Origin: Streptomyces sp. Tu 3180 | GTDB taxonomy: Bacteria > Actinomycetota > Actinomycetes > Streptomycetales > Streptomycetaceae | NCBI RefSeq assembly: GCF_009852415.1 | Contig: NZ_WOXS01000002.1 | Coordinates: 4,690,001-4,754,000, forward strand | Length of the DNA: 64,000 nt | Reading direction: 5' to 3' | Shown: positions 17,315-26,421 of the stretch, piece after piece | How positions within the stretch are numbered: position 1 is the stretch's first letter | Layout of the letters: each line of letters opens with the position of its first letter | Notes under the pieces: generated by a model | The model's input: only the letters and a program-made list of their open reading frames with translations | Told to the model about the DNA's origin: nothing | Database searches by the model: none | Program-made: the position numbers and the translations under genes

Positions 17315-18403
17315 ATGCAGTTCGGGATCTTCAGCGTCGGGGATGTCACGCCCGACCCGACCACGGGGCGTACGCCGACCGAGCGCGAGCGGATCAAGGC
17401 CATGGTCGCCATCGCGCTGAAGGCCGAGGAGGTGGGCCTGGACGTCTTCGCGACCGGTGAGCACCACAACCCGCCGTTCGTGCCGTCCTCGCCGACCACC
17501 ATGCTCGGCTACATCGCGGCGCGCACGGAGCGGCTGGTCCTCTCCACCTCCACCACCCTGATCACCACCAACGACCCGGTGAAGATCGCCGAGGACTTCG
17601 CGATGCTCCAGCACCTGGCCGACGGCCGGGTGGACCTGATGATGGGCCGCGGCAACACCGGGCCGGTCTACCCCTGGTTCGGCCAGGACATCCGCCAGGG
17701 CATCAACCTCGCCGTCGAGAACTACGCCCTGCTGCACCGGCTGTGGCGCGAGGACGTCGTCGACTGGGAGGGGAAGTTCCGCACCCCGCTGCAGGGCTTC
17801 ACCTCCACGCCCCGCCCGCTGGACGGCGTGCCGCCGTTCGTCTGGCACGGCTCGATCCGCTCGCCGGAGATCGCCGAGCAGGCCGCGTACTACGGCGACG
17901 GCTTCTTCCACAACAACATCTTCTGGCCGGCCGACCACACCAAGCGGATGGTCGAGCTGTACCGGACCCGGTACGCCCACTACGGGCACGGCGCCCCCGA
18001 GCAGGCGATCGTCGGCCTCGGCGGGCAGGTGTTCATGCGCAGGAACAGCCAGGACGCGGTGCGCGAGTTCCGCCCCTACTTCGACGTCGCGCCGGTCTAC
18101 GGGCACGGGCCCTCGCTGGAGGAGTTCACCGAGCAGACCCCGCTGACGGTCGGCTCCCCGCAGCAGGTCATCGAGAAGACGCTGTCCTTCCGCGAGTACG
18201 CCGGCGACTACCAGCGCCAGCTGTTCCTGATGGACCACGCCGGGCTGCCGCTGAAGACCGTGCTGGAGCAGCTCGACCTGCTCGGCGAGGAGGTCGTGCC
18301 GGTGCTGCGCAGGGAGTTCGCCAAGGACCGCCCGGCGCACGTGCCGGACGCGCCCACCCACACCTCGCTGCTGGCCGCCGCCAAGGAAGGGGTCCGGGCA
18401 TGA
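17315..18403 (+). CDS. LLM-class FMN-dependent monooxygenase (CE1758 type)
   Basis: The 362-residue flavin monooxygenase has the luciferase-like barrel: EEVGLDVFATGEHHNPPF, LSTSTTLITTNDPVKIAEDFAMLQHLADGRVDLMMGRGN. ATG 17315 follows GGAGGGTGAG. It would use reduced FMN and oxygen to oxidise an unknown substrate. The next gene, an FMN reductase, overlaps it by ATGA and would provide FMNH2, forming a two-component monooxygenase. This conserved pair is known as CE1758/CE1759 from Corynebacterium. Confidence 0.87.
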   Translation: MQFGIFSVGDVTPDPTTGRTPTERERIKAMVAIALKAEEVGLDVFATGEHHNPPFVPSSPTTMLGYIAARTERLVLSTSTTLITTNDPVKIAEDFAMLQHLADGRVDLMMGRGNTGPVYPWFGQDIRQGINLAVENYALLHRLWREDVVDWEGKFRTPLQGFTSTPRPLDGVPPFVWHGSIRSPEIAEQAAYYGDGFFHNNIFWPADHTKRMVELYRTRYAHYGHGAPEQAIVGLGGQVFMRRNSQDAVREFRPYFDVAPVYGHGPSLEEFTEQTPLTVGSPQQVIEKTLSFREYAGDYQRQLFLMDHAGLPLKTVLEQLDLLGEEVVPVLRREFAKDRPAHVPDAPTHTSLLAAAKEGVRA

Positions 18404-19041
18404 GGCTCGTCGTCGTCTCCGCAGGGCTGAGCGTGCCGTCGTCCACCCGGCTGCTCGGCGACCGGCTGGCCGCCGCGACCGCCGGGCGGACGTCGGCCGA
18501 GGTGCGGGTGATCGAGCTGCGCGACCTCGCCGTGGCGATCGCGCACAACTTCACCAGCGGTTTCCCGGGACGGGAGCTGGCCGACGCGTTCGACGCGGTG
18601 GCGGCGGCCGACGGGCTGATCGTGGTCACGCCGGTGTTCTCGGCGTCGTACAGCGGACTGTTCAAGTCGTTCTTCGACACCCTCAGCGTGAGCGACGAGG
18701 GCGCCCTGGCCGGGAAGCCGGTGCTGATCGCCGCGACCGGCGGCACGGCCCGGCACTCGCTCGTCCTCGACCACGCGCTGCGTCCGCTCTTCGCCCACCT
18801 GAAGGCCGTCGTCGTCCCGACCGGCGTGTACGCCGCCTCCGAGGACTGGGGCGCCGAGGGCCTGGACGGGCGCGTCGCGCGGGCGGCGGGGGAGCTGGCC
18901 GCACTGATGGGCGCGCTGCCCGCGGTCCGGCCGGCGGACGGGGACGCCAGCGGTGGTGACGCGAGCGGCGGGGACACGTCCGGCGAACCGGCGCTGGTGC
19001 CGTTCGAGGAGCGACTGGCGGCACTGCGGCCCACCGGGTGA
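18400..19041 (+). CDS. NADPH-dependent FMN reductase (CE1759 type)
   Basis: The flavodoxin-like protein (213 residues) begins at the ATG that overlaps the upstream stop. Motifs include STRLLGDRLA near the start (phosphate loop), TPVFSASYSGLFKSFFDTL, and IAATGGTARHSLVLDHALRPLF. The C-terminus has a Gly/Asp/Ser-rich insertion (DASGGDASGGDTSG). It supplies reduced FMN to the monooxygenase translated just before it. Tight coupling suggests the two are made in fixed ratio. Confidence 0.85.
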   Translation: MRLVVVSAGLSVPSSTRLLGDRLAAATAGRTSAEVRVIELRDLAVAIAHNFTSGFPGRELADAFDAVAAADGLIVVTPVFSASYSGLFKSFFDTLSVSDEGALAGKPVLIAATGGTARHSLVLDHALRPLFAHLKAVVVPTGVYAASEDWGAEGLDGRVARAAGELAALMGALPAVRPADGDASGGDASGGDTSGEPALVPFEERLAALRPTG

Positions 19042-19093
19042 GAGCCGGGCTCGCGGGCCGCGCGCCCGCACCCGGAGGCCGGCGCGTCGGCGC

Positions 19094-19153
19094 GGTGCGC
19101 CGCCGCGCCCGGAGACCGGTGCGCCACCGCGCCCGGAGACCGGTGCGCCGCCG
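19094..19153. repeat. 24-bp tandem repeat, 2.5 copies
   Basis: Units at 19094-19117 and 19118-19141 differ at one base, with a half copy to 19153. They lie in the 263-bp spacer between the FMN reductase and the response regulator. No gene is supported in this spacer; the repeat looks like simple low-complexity expansion. Confidence 0.7.
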
Positions 19154-19304
19154 AACGTCCGACGGCCTCCTGCCGCGCCGCCCCGGACCCGCTCCGACGG
19201 CATCCGCCGCTCGCCCCGGGAGCGGAGGCCGGCCGGGCCCGCGGGAAGCGGGCCCGGCGCCGTTCGCCGTGGCCCGGGCCGGCGGCGGTTGGCACACTGG
19301 GCCC

Positions 19305-20033
19305 GTGCCGCACACCGTTCTGCTCGCCGAAGACGACCGCGCCATCCGCAACGCCCTGGAGCGCGCCCTGACCCTGGAGGGCTACCGGGTCACGGCCGTC
19401 GCCGACGGCGTCGAGGCCCTCGCCCAGGTCCACCGCAGCCGGCCCGACGTGCTGGTCCTGGACGTGATGATGCCCGGCATCGACGGGCTCCAGGTGTGCC
19501 GGGTGCTGCGCGCCGAGGGCGACCGCACGCCCGTGCTGATGCTGACGGCGCTGGTGGAGACCGCCGACCGGATCGCGGGACTGGACGCGGGCGCCGACGA
19601 CTACGTCGTCAAGCCGTTCGACGTCGAGGAGGTCTTCGCCCGGCTGCGCGCCCTGCTGCGCCGGGCCCGGCCCGACCCGGAGAACGGCGGCGCGGCCCCC
19701 GCCGCCGAGCCGCCGAAGCCGGAGGCCCCCGGGCGGTTCGTCGAGGCGGCCGGGGTGCGCATGGACCCGCAGGCCCGCCGGGCCTGGCGGGGCGAGCGGG
19801 AACTGGAGCTGACCCGCACCGAGTTCGAGCTGCTGGAGCTGCTGGTCGGCAACGCGGGCGTCGTCCTGGACCACTCCACCATCTACGACCGCATCTGGGG
19901 CTACGACTTCGGCCCCGGCTCCAAGAACCTCGCCGTCTACGTCGGCTACCTGCGCCGCAAACTCGACCAGCCCGGCGCGCCGCAGCTGATCCACACGGTG
20001 CGCGGGGTGGGTTACGTGCTGCGGGAGGACTGA
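19305..20033 (+). CDS. OmpR/PhoB-family response regulator
   Basis: The 242-residue protein has a receiver domain with the acidic pocket EDD (residues 9-11), phosphoacceptor Asp53 in LVLDVMMPGIDG and Lys103 in YVVKPFD. A Pro/Ala linker leads to a winged-helix DNA-binding domain (LELTRTEFELLELL...HTVRGVGYVLRE). It partners the histidine kinase starting 1 nt after its stop. No ribosome site precedes GTG 19305, so the mRNA may be leaderless. It resembles the MprA/PrrA group. Confidence 0.9.
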   Translation: MPHTVLLAEDDRAIRNALERALTLEGYRVTAVADGVEALAQVHRSRPDVLVLDVMMPGIDGLQVCRVLRAEGDRTPVLMLTALVETADRIAGLDAGADDYVVKPFDVEEVFARLRALLRRARPDPENGGAAPAAEPPKPEAPGRFVEAAGVRMDPQARRAWRGERELELTRTEFELLELLVGNAGVVLDHSTIYDRIWGYDFGPGSKNLAVYVGYLRRKLDQPGAPQLIHTVRGVGYVLRED

Positions 20034-20034
20034 C

Positions 20035-21561
20035 GTGTCCCCGAGTGCTCCGGACGCCCCGGACGCCCCGGGTGCCGCAGGGGCTTCGGGCGCCTCCGGC
20101 GCTCCCGGCGCTCCGGGCCGCGCGCACCGGCCGCGGGCCGCGCGACGGCGGCTGCGGCTGCTGTCGCTGGGCACCACCTTCGCGGTGGCGTTCGCGGCGG
20201 TCACCGCCACGGTGACCGTCCTGGTCGGCATCCTGTCCTACAACGCGGCCGCCCGGCTGGTGCGGGTGGACCAGCAGTCCGTGTTCGACGAGGTCGTGCA
20301 GGACCTGCGCGGCGAGGTGCGGGAGAACCGGATGACACCGGTCGACTTCTCCTCCACCGCCCCCGGCCACGACCTGGTGCGGCCCGCCCGCACCGACGTC
20401 CAGGTGCTCGGGCCGGACGGCAGCGTCTTCGACCCGGGCAGCCCGGGGCTGCCGGTGGTCGCCGCCGACCGCCGGATCGCGGGCGCCGCCGCGGCCGGCG
20501 AGGTGGTCGTGCACGCGGACGTCGACGTCGGCGACGACGTCTACCGCGTCGCGACCGTCTCCCTGGGCGGCAGCCGGGGCGCGGTGCAGGTCGCGCAGGA
20601 GTTCAGCGACACGGAGGACCTGCTGCGGGCCCTCCAGCGGCGCACGCTGGTCCTGATGGCGGCGGTGGTGGTCGCCGCCGGGCTGTTCGGCTGGTGGCTG
20701 GCCCGGCGCATCACCCGCCGGCTCGTCGTCCTCACCCACGCCGCCGAGGACGTCGCCCGCACCCGCCGGCTCGGCATCCAGGTGCCCGTCGCCGGCTACG
20801 ACGAGGTGGGACGCCTCGGCCGCGCCTTCGACCGGATGCTGGGCCGGCTCGCCCAGTCCGAGGAGGACCAGCGCCGCCTGGTGCAGGACGCCGGACACGA
20901 GCTGCGCACCCCGCTCACCTCGCTGCGCACCAACATCTCCCTGCTGCGCCGCATCGACGAGCTGCCGCCCGGCACCCGTGAGGAACTCGTCGCCGACCTC
21001 ACCCAGGAGGCCCGCGAGCTGACCGACCTGGTCAACGAGCTCGTCGACCTCGCGGCCGGGCAGTCCGACACCGAGCCGCCGCAGCGGATCGACCTCGCCG
21101 ACGTCGCCGAGGACGTGGCGGGACTGGCCCGGCGCCGCACCGGGCGGGAGATCGTGGTCGGCGCGAGCGGCGACACCACGACCGACGGGCGGCCGGGGAT
21201 GCTCACGCGGGCGCTGTCCAACCTGGTCGAGAACGCCGTCAAGTTCGACCGGGACGGCCACGCGCCCGTGGAGATCCGCGTCGCCGGTCCCGCCCGGCCG
21301 GGCACGGTGCGGGTGGAGGTGCGCGACCGGGGGCCCGGCATCGCCGACGACGACCTGATCCGGGTCTTCGACCGCTTCTACCGCGCCGCCGACGCCCGCT
21401 CCCTCCCCGGTTCGGGACTCGGCCTGTCCATCGTGCGCGAGGTGGCCCTCGCGCACGGGGGAGCACCGTACGCCTTCCGGCGGGAGGGCGGCGGGACGGT
21501 GATCGGGTTCACGGTGGGCGGCGGCACCGTGGAGCGGACGGGCGAGGACGAGGCGCGGTGA
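20035..21561 (+). CDS. HAMP-containing sensor histidine kinase
   Basis: The 508-residue kinase begins with an Ala/Pro/Gly-rich cytoplasmic N-terminus, then TM1 (about 38-62), an extracellular sensor of about 135 residues, TM2 (about 203-222), HAMP (RRITRRLVVLTHAAEDVARTR), the HisKA H-box DAGHELRTPLTSL (His near 288), N-box NLVENAVKFD, and G-boxes GPGIADDD and GSGLGLSIV. It phosphorylates the adjacent regulator. The MprB/PrrB-like arrangement suggests envelope sensing. The signal is unknown. Confidence 0.92.
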   Translation: MSPSAPDAPDAPGAAGASGASGAPGAPGRAHRPRAARRRLRLLSLGTTFAVAFAAVTATVTVLVGILSYNAAARLVRVDQQSVFDEVVQDLRGEVRENRMTPVDFSSTAPGHDLVRPARTDVQVLGPDGSVFDPGSPGLPVVAADRRIAGAAAAGEVVVHADVDVGDDVYRVATVSLGGSRGAVQVAQEFSDTEDLLRALQRRTLVLMAAVVVAAGLFGWWLARRITRRLVVLTHAAEDVARTRRLGIQVPVAGYDEVGRLGRAFDRMLGRLAQSEEDQRRLVQDAGHELRTPLTSLRTNISLLRRIDELPPGTREELVADLTQEARELTDLVNELVDLAAGQSDTEPPQRIDLADVAEDVAGLARRRTGREIVVGASGDTTTDGRPGMLTRALSNLVENAVKFDRDGHAPVEIRVAGPARPGTVRVEVRDRGPGIADDDLIRVFDRFYRAADARSLPGSGLGLSIVREVALAHGGAPYAFRREGGGTVIGFTVGGGTVERTGEDEAR

Positions 21562-21767
21562 CGGCACCGGCGCCGGCGCCGTCATCGGGCGGCGGGGTGC
21601 CCGCCGGGGGCGCATCCGGTGCGGGGCGTCGGGGGGTCGGCGCAGCCGGTGCGGGCCGCGGGGCGAACGCCGCCGCCCCGGAGGCGTACGAGCGGGCCGG
21701 GATGCGCAGGTATGCGTGCGGGGCCGCGGACGTCGCCGCCCCGTGAGGCGAGGGGAGGGGCGGCAGC

Positions 21768-23033
21768 ATGCTGACCGACGAGGAGGGCGCCGCGCTGGCG
21801 GCGATCGACGAGGCGGCTCTGGGACGGACCCTGCTGGAACTGATCGAGGTGCCGAGCGTGACCGGGAGCGCCGCCGAGTCGGAGCTCCAGCACCTGCTGG
21901 CCGGGCGGCTGGAACGGCTCGGCCTGGAGACCGACCTGTGGCCGATGGACCTGCCCGCGCTGCGCGCCCATCCGGACTTCCCGGGCACGGAGGCGCCCCG
22001 CGAGGAGGCGTGGGGCCTGGTCGGCACCACCCCCGACGGCGGTGACGGGCCGACCCTGATCCTCCAGGGCCACGTCGACGTCGTCCCGCCCGGCGACCTC
22101 GCGGCCTGGGACGGCGACCCGTTCGTGCCCCGGGTGACCGGGGACCTCGTGCACGGGCGCGGTGCCTGCGACATGAAGGCCGGTCTCGCGGCGCACCTCG
22201 CCGCGCTCGCCGCGATACGGGCGGCCGGGACGCGGCTGCGCGGCCGGGTGGCCGTGCACTGCGTCGTCGGCGAGGAGGACGGCGGCCTCGGCGCGTTCGG
22301 CACCCTGCGGCGCGGCCACCGCGGCGACGCCTGCGTCATCGCCGAGCCCACCGCCTCCACGCTGATCACCGCCAACGCGGGCGCGCTGACGTTCCGCATC
22401 GCCGTGCCCGGCAAGGCGGCGCACGGCAGTTCGCGGGAACGGGGGGTCAGCGCCGTCGACGCCTACCTGCCCCTGCACCGGGCGCTGGCCGACCTGGAGA
22501 CCGAGCGCAACCGCGACCCGTCCGCGCTGCTGGCCGAGTACCCGATCCCGTACGGCCTGTCGGTGGGCACGGTGCACGCCGGGGACTGGGCGAGCAGCGT
22601 GCCCGACCTGCTGGTCGCCGAGGGACGGCTCGGCGTGCGGCTCGGCGAGGACCCGGCCGACGCGCGCGCCGCGCTGGAGCGGTGCGTGGCCGAGGTCTGC
22701 GCCGCCGACCCCTGGCTGCGGGACCACCCGGCCGTCGTGAGCTGGCCGGGCGGGCAGTTCGCGAGCGGCCGGCTGCCCGAGGGACACGCCCTCGCGGACG
22801 TGGTCGGGGCCGCGCACGCCGACGCGACGGGCGGCCCGCGGCCCAGGGAGCGCGGGGCGACGTACGGCAGCGACCTGCGCCTCTACGCCGGCGCCGGGAT
22901 CCCGACGCTGCAGTACGGCCCGGGGGACATCGCGGTGGCGCACAGCGAGCGGGAACACGTCTCGGTGCGGGAGGTGGTGACGGCGGCACGGACGCTGGTG
23001 CTCACGGTGCTGCGGACGGTGGGGACCAAGTGA
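21768..23033 (+). CDS. M20 family metallopeptidase (ArgE/DapE-like)
   Basis: The 421-residue amidohydrolase has the two-zinc site of the M20 family: GHVDVVPPGD with metal His and catalytic Asp, GRGACDMKAG with bridging Asp, and GEEDGG with the catalytic Glu. The lid/dimer domain (AHGSSRERGVSAVDAYLPLH) follows. It hydrolyses an N-acyl amino acid or dipeptide in the cytoplasm. The exact substrate is not readable, since no arg or dap genes lie nearby. ATG 21768 follows AGGGGAGGGG. Confidence 0.88.
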   Translation: MLTDEEGAALAAIDEAALGRTLLELIEVPSVTGSAAESELQHLLAGRLERLGLETDLWPMDLPALRAHPDFPGTEAPREEAWGLVGTTPDGGDGPTLILQGHVDVVPPGDLAAWDGDPFVPRVTGDLVHGRGACDMKAGLAAHLAALAAIRAAGTRLRGRVAVHCVVGEEDGGLGAFGTLRRGHRGDACVIAEPTASTLITANAGALTFRIAVPGKAAHGSSRERGVSAVDAYLPLHRALADLETERNRDPSALLAEYPIPYGLSVGTVHAGDWASSVPDLLVAEGRLGVRLGEDPADARAALERCVAEVCAADPWLRDHPAVVSWPGGQFASGRLPEGHALADVVGAAHADATGGPRPRERGATYGSDLRLYAGAGIPTLQYGPGDIAVAHSEREHVSVREVVTAARTLVLTVLRTVGTK

Positions 23034-23097
23034 GGCGGACGGCGGGGAGGGAGTAGGGCGAACGGGGGGAGGGAGCAAGGCGGAGGGCCGGTCGGGA

Positions 23098-23141
23098 CGG
23101 CGGGGACGGAGTGAGGGCGGGCGGCGGGGACGGAGTGAGGG
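23098..23141. repeat. 20-bp direct repeat in a purine-rich spacer
   Basis: Two identical 20-bp copies (23098-23117 and 23122-23141), 4 bp apart, lie in a G/A-rich stretch between the peptidase and the AAA ATPase. It reads as local slippage; no gene is supported. Confidence 0.65.
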
Positions 23142-23192
23142 GGCGGTGCGTCGCCCGTCCGTCGCACACGGCCCCTGTGCGAGACTCGGCCC

Positions 23193-23900
23193 GTGATTGT
23201 CGAACGTGCGTACGCACACGTGGGCCCGCACGACGAGGGGGAGTGGCCCTGGTCGGTCCCCTGCGTGCGGCAACTCCTGCGTGACGGACTGCGGTTCACC
23301 GCGCCGGTGACCTTCGTCGTCGGCGAGAACGGTTCGGGGAAGTCGACGCTCGTCGAGGCCCTGGCGGAGGGCTTCGGGCTGGACCCCTGGGGCGGCTCGC
23401 ACGAGTGGCGCTACGCGAGCCACCGCGCCAAGTCCCCCCTCGGCGAACGCGTCCGCTTCGACGCGGCCCCGCGCGGCCGCCGCATGCTCGGCTCCTGGTC
23501 CGCCCGCCAGGGCTTCTTCCTGCGCGCCGAAACGGCACTGGACGCGCTCGACCGGGAAGGGCTCGCACCCGGCTCGCGCAGTCACGGCGAGGGCTTCCTC
23601 GCGGCGTTCCGGGACAGGTTCCTGCGCCCCGGCCTCTACGTCCTGGACGAGCCGGAGGCGGCCCTGTCCTTCTCCTCCTGCCTCGAACTGGTCGGCCACA
23701 TCGACCGGTTGGCCCGCGACGGCGCGCAGGTCGTCTGCGCCACCCACTCCCCGCTGCTGACCGCGCTGCCCGGCGCGGACATCGTCGAGGTCGGCGACCA
23801 CGGCATGCGCCGCACCGCCTGGCGGGACCTGGCCCTGGTCGACCACTGGCGCCGCTACCTCACCGACCCGCGGGCGTACCTGCGGCACGTTCTGGAATGA
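23193..23900 (+). CDS. AAA family ATPase (ABC-type ATP-binding fold)
   Basis: The 235-residue stand-alone ATPase has Walker A GENGSGKST (residues 47-55), Walker B LYVLDEPEAAL with catalytic Glu, and the switch His in CATHSPLL. It resembles YbbL/RecF-type AAA_21/AAA_15 proteins rather than a transporter subunit, and no permease lies beside it. GTG 23193 gives a start at the domain boundary. The function is unknown; related proteins work in DNA repair or as effector-coupled ATPases. Confidence 0.82.
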   Translation: MIVERAYAHVGPHDEGEWPWSVPCVRQLLRDGLRFTAPVTFVVGENGSGKSTLVEALAEGFGLDPWGGSHEWRYASHRAKSPLGERVRFDAAPRGRRMLGSWSARQGFFLRAETALDALDREGLAPGSRSHGEGFLAAFRDRFLRPGLYVLDEPEAALSFSSCLELVGHIDRLARDGAQVVCATHSPLLTALPGADIVEVGDHGMRRTAWRDLALVDHWRRYLTDPRAYLRHVLE

Positions 23901-23992
23901 CCCCCGGGTTTTTCGTTATCCGGCCCTGCGCGGTGGCTCTCCTCCTGTGACAGGGCAGAACGGTCCAGGATCGAGAAGGAGCGTGGACGAGC

Positions 23993-25918
23993 GTGGCGGC
24001 GAGCAGCGGACCCGGCAGGGCGACGGTCGAGGCGGCACAGCGTGGTGACATGCGGGCCCAGGACGAACTCGTCTCCGCCTACCTCCCGTTGGTCTACAAC
24101 ATCGTCGGCCGGGCCCTGAACGGGCACCCCGACGTCGACGACGTGGTGCAGGAGACCATGCTCCGCGCCCTCGGCTCGCTCGGTTCGCTGAACGACCCCG
24201 GCGGCTTCCGGTCCTGGCTGGTCGCCATCACCATGAACCAGCTGCGGCACCACTGGCGCGATCACCGTACGGTCCAGGCCCGTTCCGGGCTGCACGACGC
24301 GTACGACGTCGCCGACCCGGGCGCCGACTTCGTGGACCTGACGATCGTGCGGCTCGGGCTGGAGGGCCAGCGGCGCGAGGCCGCCGAGGCCACCCGCTGG
24401 CTGGACCCCGACGACCAGGCGCTGCTGTCGCTGTGGTGGCTGGAGGCGGCGGGCGAGCTGACGCGGGCGGAGGTGGCGGCCGCGCTGGAACTGTCGCCGC
24501 AGCACACGGCGGTGCGCGTGCAGCGGATGAAGGCGCAGCTGGAGACGGCCCGGCTGGTGGTGCGGGCGCTGTCCGCGCGGCCGCGCTGCGTGCTGCTGGA
24601 CGACGTGGTCGCGGCCTGGGACGCCGTCCCCTCGGCCCTGTGGCGCAAGCGCATCGCGCGCCACGCCCGGGACTGCACGGTCTGCGCGGGCTTCCAGTCG
24701 GGACTGGTGCCGGCGGAGGGCCTGCTGGTCGGACTGGGACTGGTGCCGGTCGGGGCGGGCCTGCTCGGCGCGGCCGGCCTGCTCACCGGCCTCGGCGCCG
24801 GAACGGCGGACGCGACACCGCTGTCCTTCACCGGGGACGCGGCGGGAGGACCGGGGGCGGTGCCCGACGGGCCGGGGGCCGCGTTCGGGCCGGGAGACCC
24901 GGGGGAGACGTCCGCCGGGGTGATGGATCCGGCGGGGTGGAGGGAGCCGGGGCCGGCGCCGACGGAACGGCATGGCGCGCCGACCGACCCGGGCACGGCG
25001 CCCGGCGACCCGGCGTCCGGCGGTCCGATGTCCGGCGGTACGGCGTTCGGCGACCCGGCCTTCGAGGTCACGGCGTCCGGAGGCGCGGGGGCGGCGCCCG
25101 CCGGTTCCCCGGCCACGACCCTCGGGCCGGCGGCGGGCGCGGACCGTCGTACGAGCCGCCGCGCGCGGGGCCGTGACCGCAGGCGGCGGGGCAGGACGGT
25201 CGCGGCCGTGGCCGCGGTGCTGCTGGTCACCGGCGGCACGATATCCGGGATAGCCGTTCTGACACCGGACGGCGAAGGGGACACGGTGCGACCGGCGTCC
25301 GCGGGCGGTTCGCAGTCCGCCGTACCCACGCCCGCGGCTTCGAGCCCGGCCACCACCTCATCCTCTTCCCCCTCGTCCTCGCCGTCGGCCACCGCCTCGG
25401 CCGACGCGTCCCGCAAGCCGAGGTCCCCGGCCACACCGCGTCCGGACGAGTCCGAGGCGAAGTCCTCCCCCGCACGCACCCCGGCGCCCGCGAAGACATC
25501 GGCGCGGCCGCAGGAGGCCCAGCCGTCCGCGCCCGCCGCCCCCGCCGCCGGCGGTCCGGCCGCCCAGGTCCTGGCCCTCACCAACACCGAGCGCTCCAAG
25601 GCGGGTTGCGGCCCCGTCACGCTGGACGACCGTCTGGCCAGGGCGGCCCAGCTGCACAGCGAGGACATGTCCGCCAACGGCTACTTCTCCCACACCGGGC
25701 AGAACGGCAGCAGCTTCGCCGACCGGGCCAAGGCACAGGGCCACCCGAGCCCGGGCGCCGAGAACATCGCCCGGGGCCAGAACTCCGCCGCGAGCGTCAT
25801 GCAGGCCTGGATGGACTCCCCGGGCCACCGCGCGAACATACTCAACTGCTCGCTCAAGACGCTGGGCGTCGGCGTGGTCACCAGCGACTGGACGTGGACC
25901 CAGGTCTTCGGCTACTGA
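23993..25918 (+). CDS. ECF-like sigma factor fused to a zinc-finger-like motif, TM segment and CAP domain
   Basis: A 641-residue fusion. Residues about 20-90 are sigma region 2 (DVDDVVQETMLRALGSL...GFRSWLVAITMNQLRHHWR); about 138-190 are region 4. The motif HARDCTVC (224-231) looks like the zinc motif of ZAS anti-sigma factors, followed by a hydrophobic stretch (242-268). A long Gly/Pro/Thr-rich linker leads to a second hydrophobic helix (about 402-423), then a Ser/Pro-rich spacer and a CAP/SCP-like domain (about 523-641) with HSEDMSANGYFSHTGQNG and GHRANILNCSLKTLGVGV. The predicted topology is sigma domain inside, CAP domain outside. GTG 23993 lies 12 nt from AGAAGGAG. Likely a membrane-tethered one-component sigma system. 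Confidence 0.85.
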   Translation: MAASSGPGRATVEAAQRGDMRAQDELVSAYLPLVYNIVGRALNGHPDVDDVVQETMLRALGSLGSLNDPGGFRSWLVAITMNQLRHHWRDHRTVQARSGLHDAYDVADPGADFVDLTIVRLGLEGQRREAAEATRWLDPDDQALLSLWWLEAAGELTRAEVAAALELSPQHTAVRVQRMKAQLETARLVVRALSARPRCVLLDDVVAAWDAVPSALWRKRIARHARDCTVCAGFQSGLVPAEGLLVGLGLVPVGAGLLGAAGLLTGLGAGTADATPLSFTGDAAGGPGAVPDGPGAAFGPGDPGETSAGVMDPAGWREPGPAPTERHGAPTDPGTAPGDPASGGPMSGGTAFGDPAFEVTASGGAGAAPAGSPATTLGPAAGADRRTSRRARGRDRRRRGRTVAAVAAVLLVTGGTISGIAVLTPDGEGDTVRPASAGGSQSAVPTPAASSPATTSSSSPSSSPSATASADASRKPRSPATPRPDESEAKSSPARTPAPAKTSARPQEAQPSAPAAPAAGGPAAQVLALTNTERSKAGCGPVTLDDRLARAAQLHSEDMSANGYFSHTGQNGSSFADRAKAQGHPSPGAENIARGQNSAASVMQAWMDSPGHRANILNCSLKTLGVGVVTSDWTWTQVFGY

Positions 25919-26007
25919 GACGACCGCGGGCCGCCGCACACGGCCCGGCACCCCACCACCGCAGTCGGAAAGCGTGCTCGGCCACGGCGCTGTCAGAGCC
26001 TGGGCTT

Positions 26008-26421
26008 ATGGTCCTGGACGTGGCGATCAGACCATCGGCGCGCTGGCGTGCGCGCGTGGACGAAGAGGCAACGGAGGTCGCGGCCGGGACACGGGCCCTG
26101 AGCGACGCCTTCCTGTCGCAGCTCTTCCCCCGGTCACTGCTGGCGGCGACGGATGGGGCACTGCGCTCGTTCGAGTCGGACGTGGAGGCGCTCCGGGACC
26201 GGGGCGACGAGCAGGTCTTCGAAGCGATCAAGCGTGTCGTCCTGGTGCTGAACCGGATCAACGAGGATCACGGCGGCGCCGGCTACGAGACGGAGGAGCG
26301 CGAAGAGCTGTGCCTCTACATCGACCAGACCTTGACGGAGCACGGCATCGACGTCCCCGCTCTGGCGGCGAGGCGGGGCATCGGCCGCGCCGAGATCACG
26401 GACGACTGGCGGGACTGGTAG
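26008..26421 (+). CDS. conserved hypothetical acidic protein, possibly DUF5713-like
   Basis: A 137-residue mostly helical, acidic protein. The pattern (SQLFPRSLLAATDGALRSFESDVEALR, then NRINEDHGGAGYETEEREELCLYIDQTL, ending ITDDWRDW) resembles small DUF5713-type proteins of actinomycetes. The match is from memory and moderate. ATG 26008 has no ribosome site. It stands alone between the sigma-CAP gene and the arsenic locus. It has no catalytic motif I can name. Confidence 0.6.
   Translation: MVLDVAIRPSARWRARVDEEATEVAAGTRALSDAFLSQLFPRSLLAATDGALRSFESDVEALRDRGDEQVFEAIKRVVLVLNRINEDHGGAGYETEEREELCLYIDQTLTEHGIDVPALAARRGIGRAEITDDWRDW

Noticed and set aside
21558..21746. 62-codon frame overlapping the histidine kinase stop
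   Set aside because: It consists of Ala/Gly/Pro low-complexity sequence in a repeat-like spacer; no ribosome site or family supports it.
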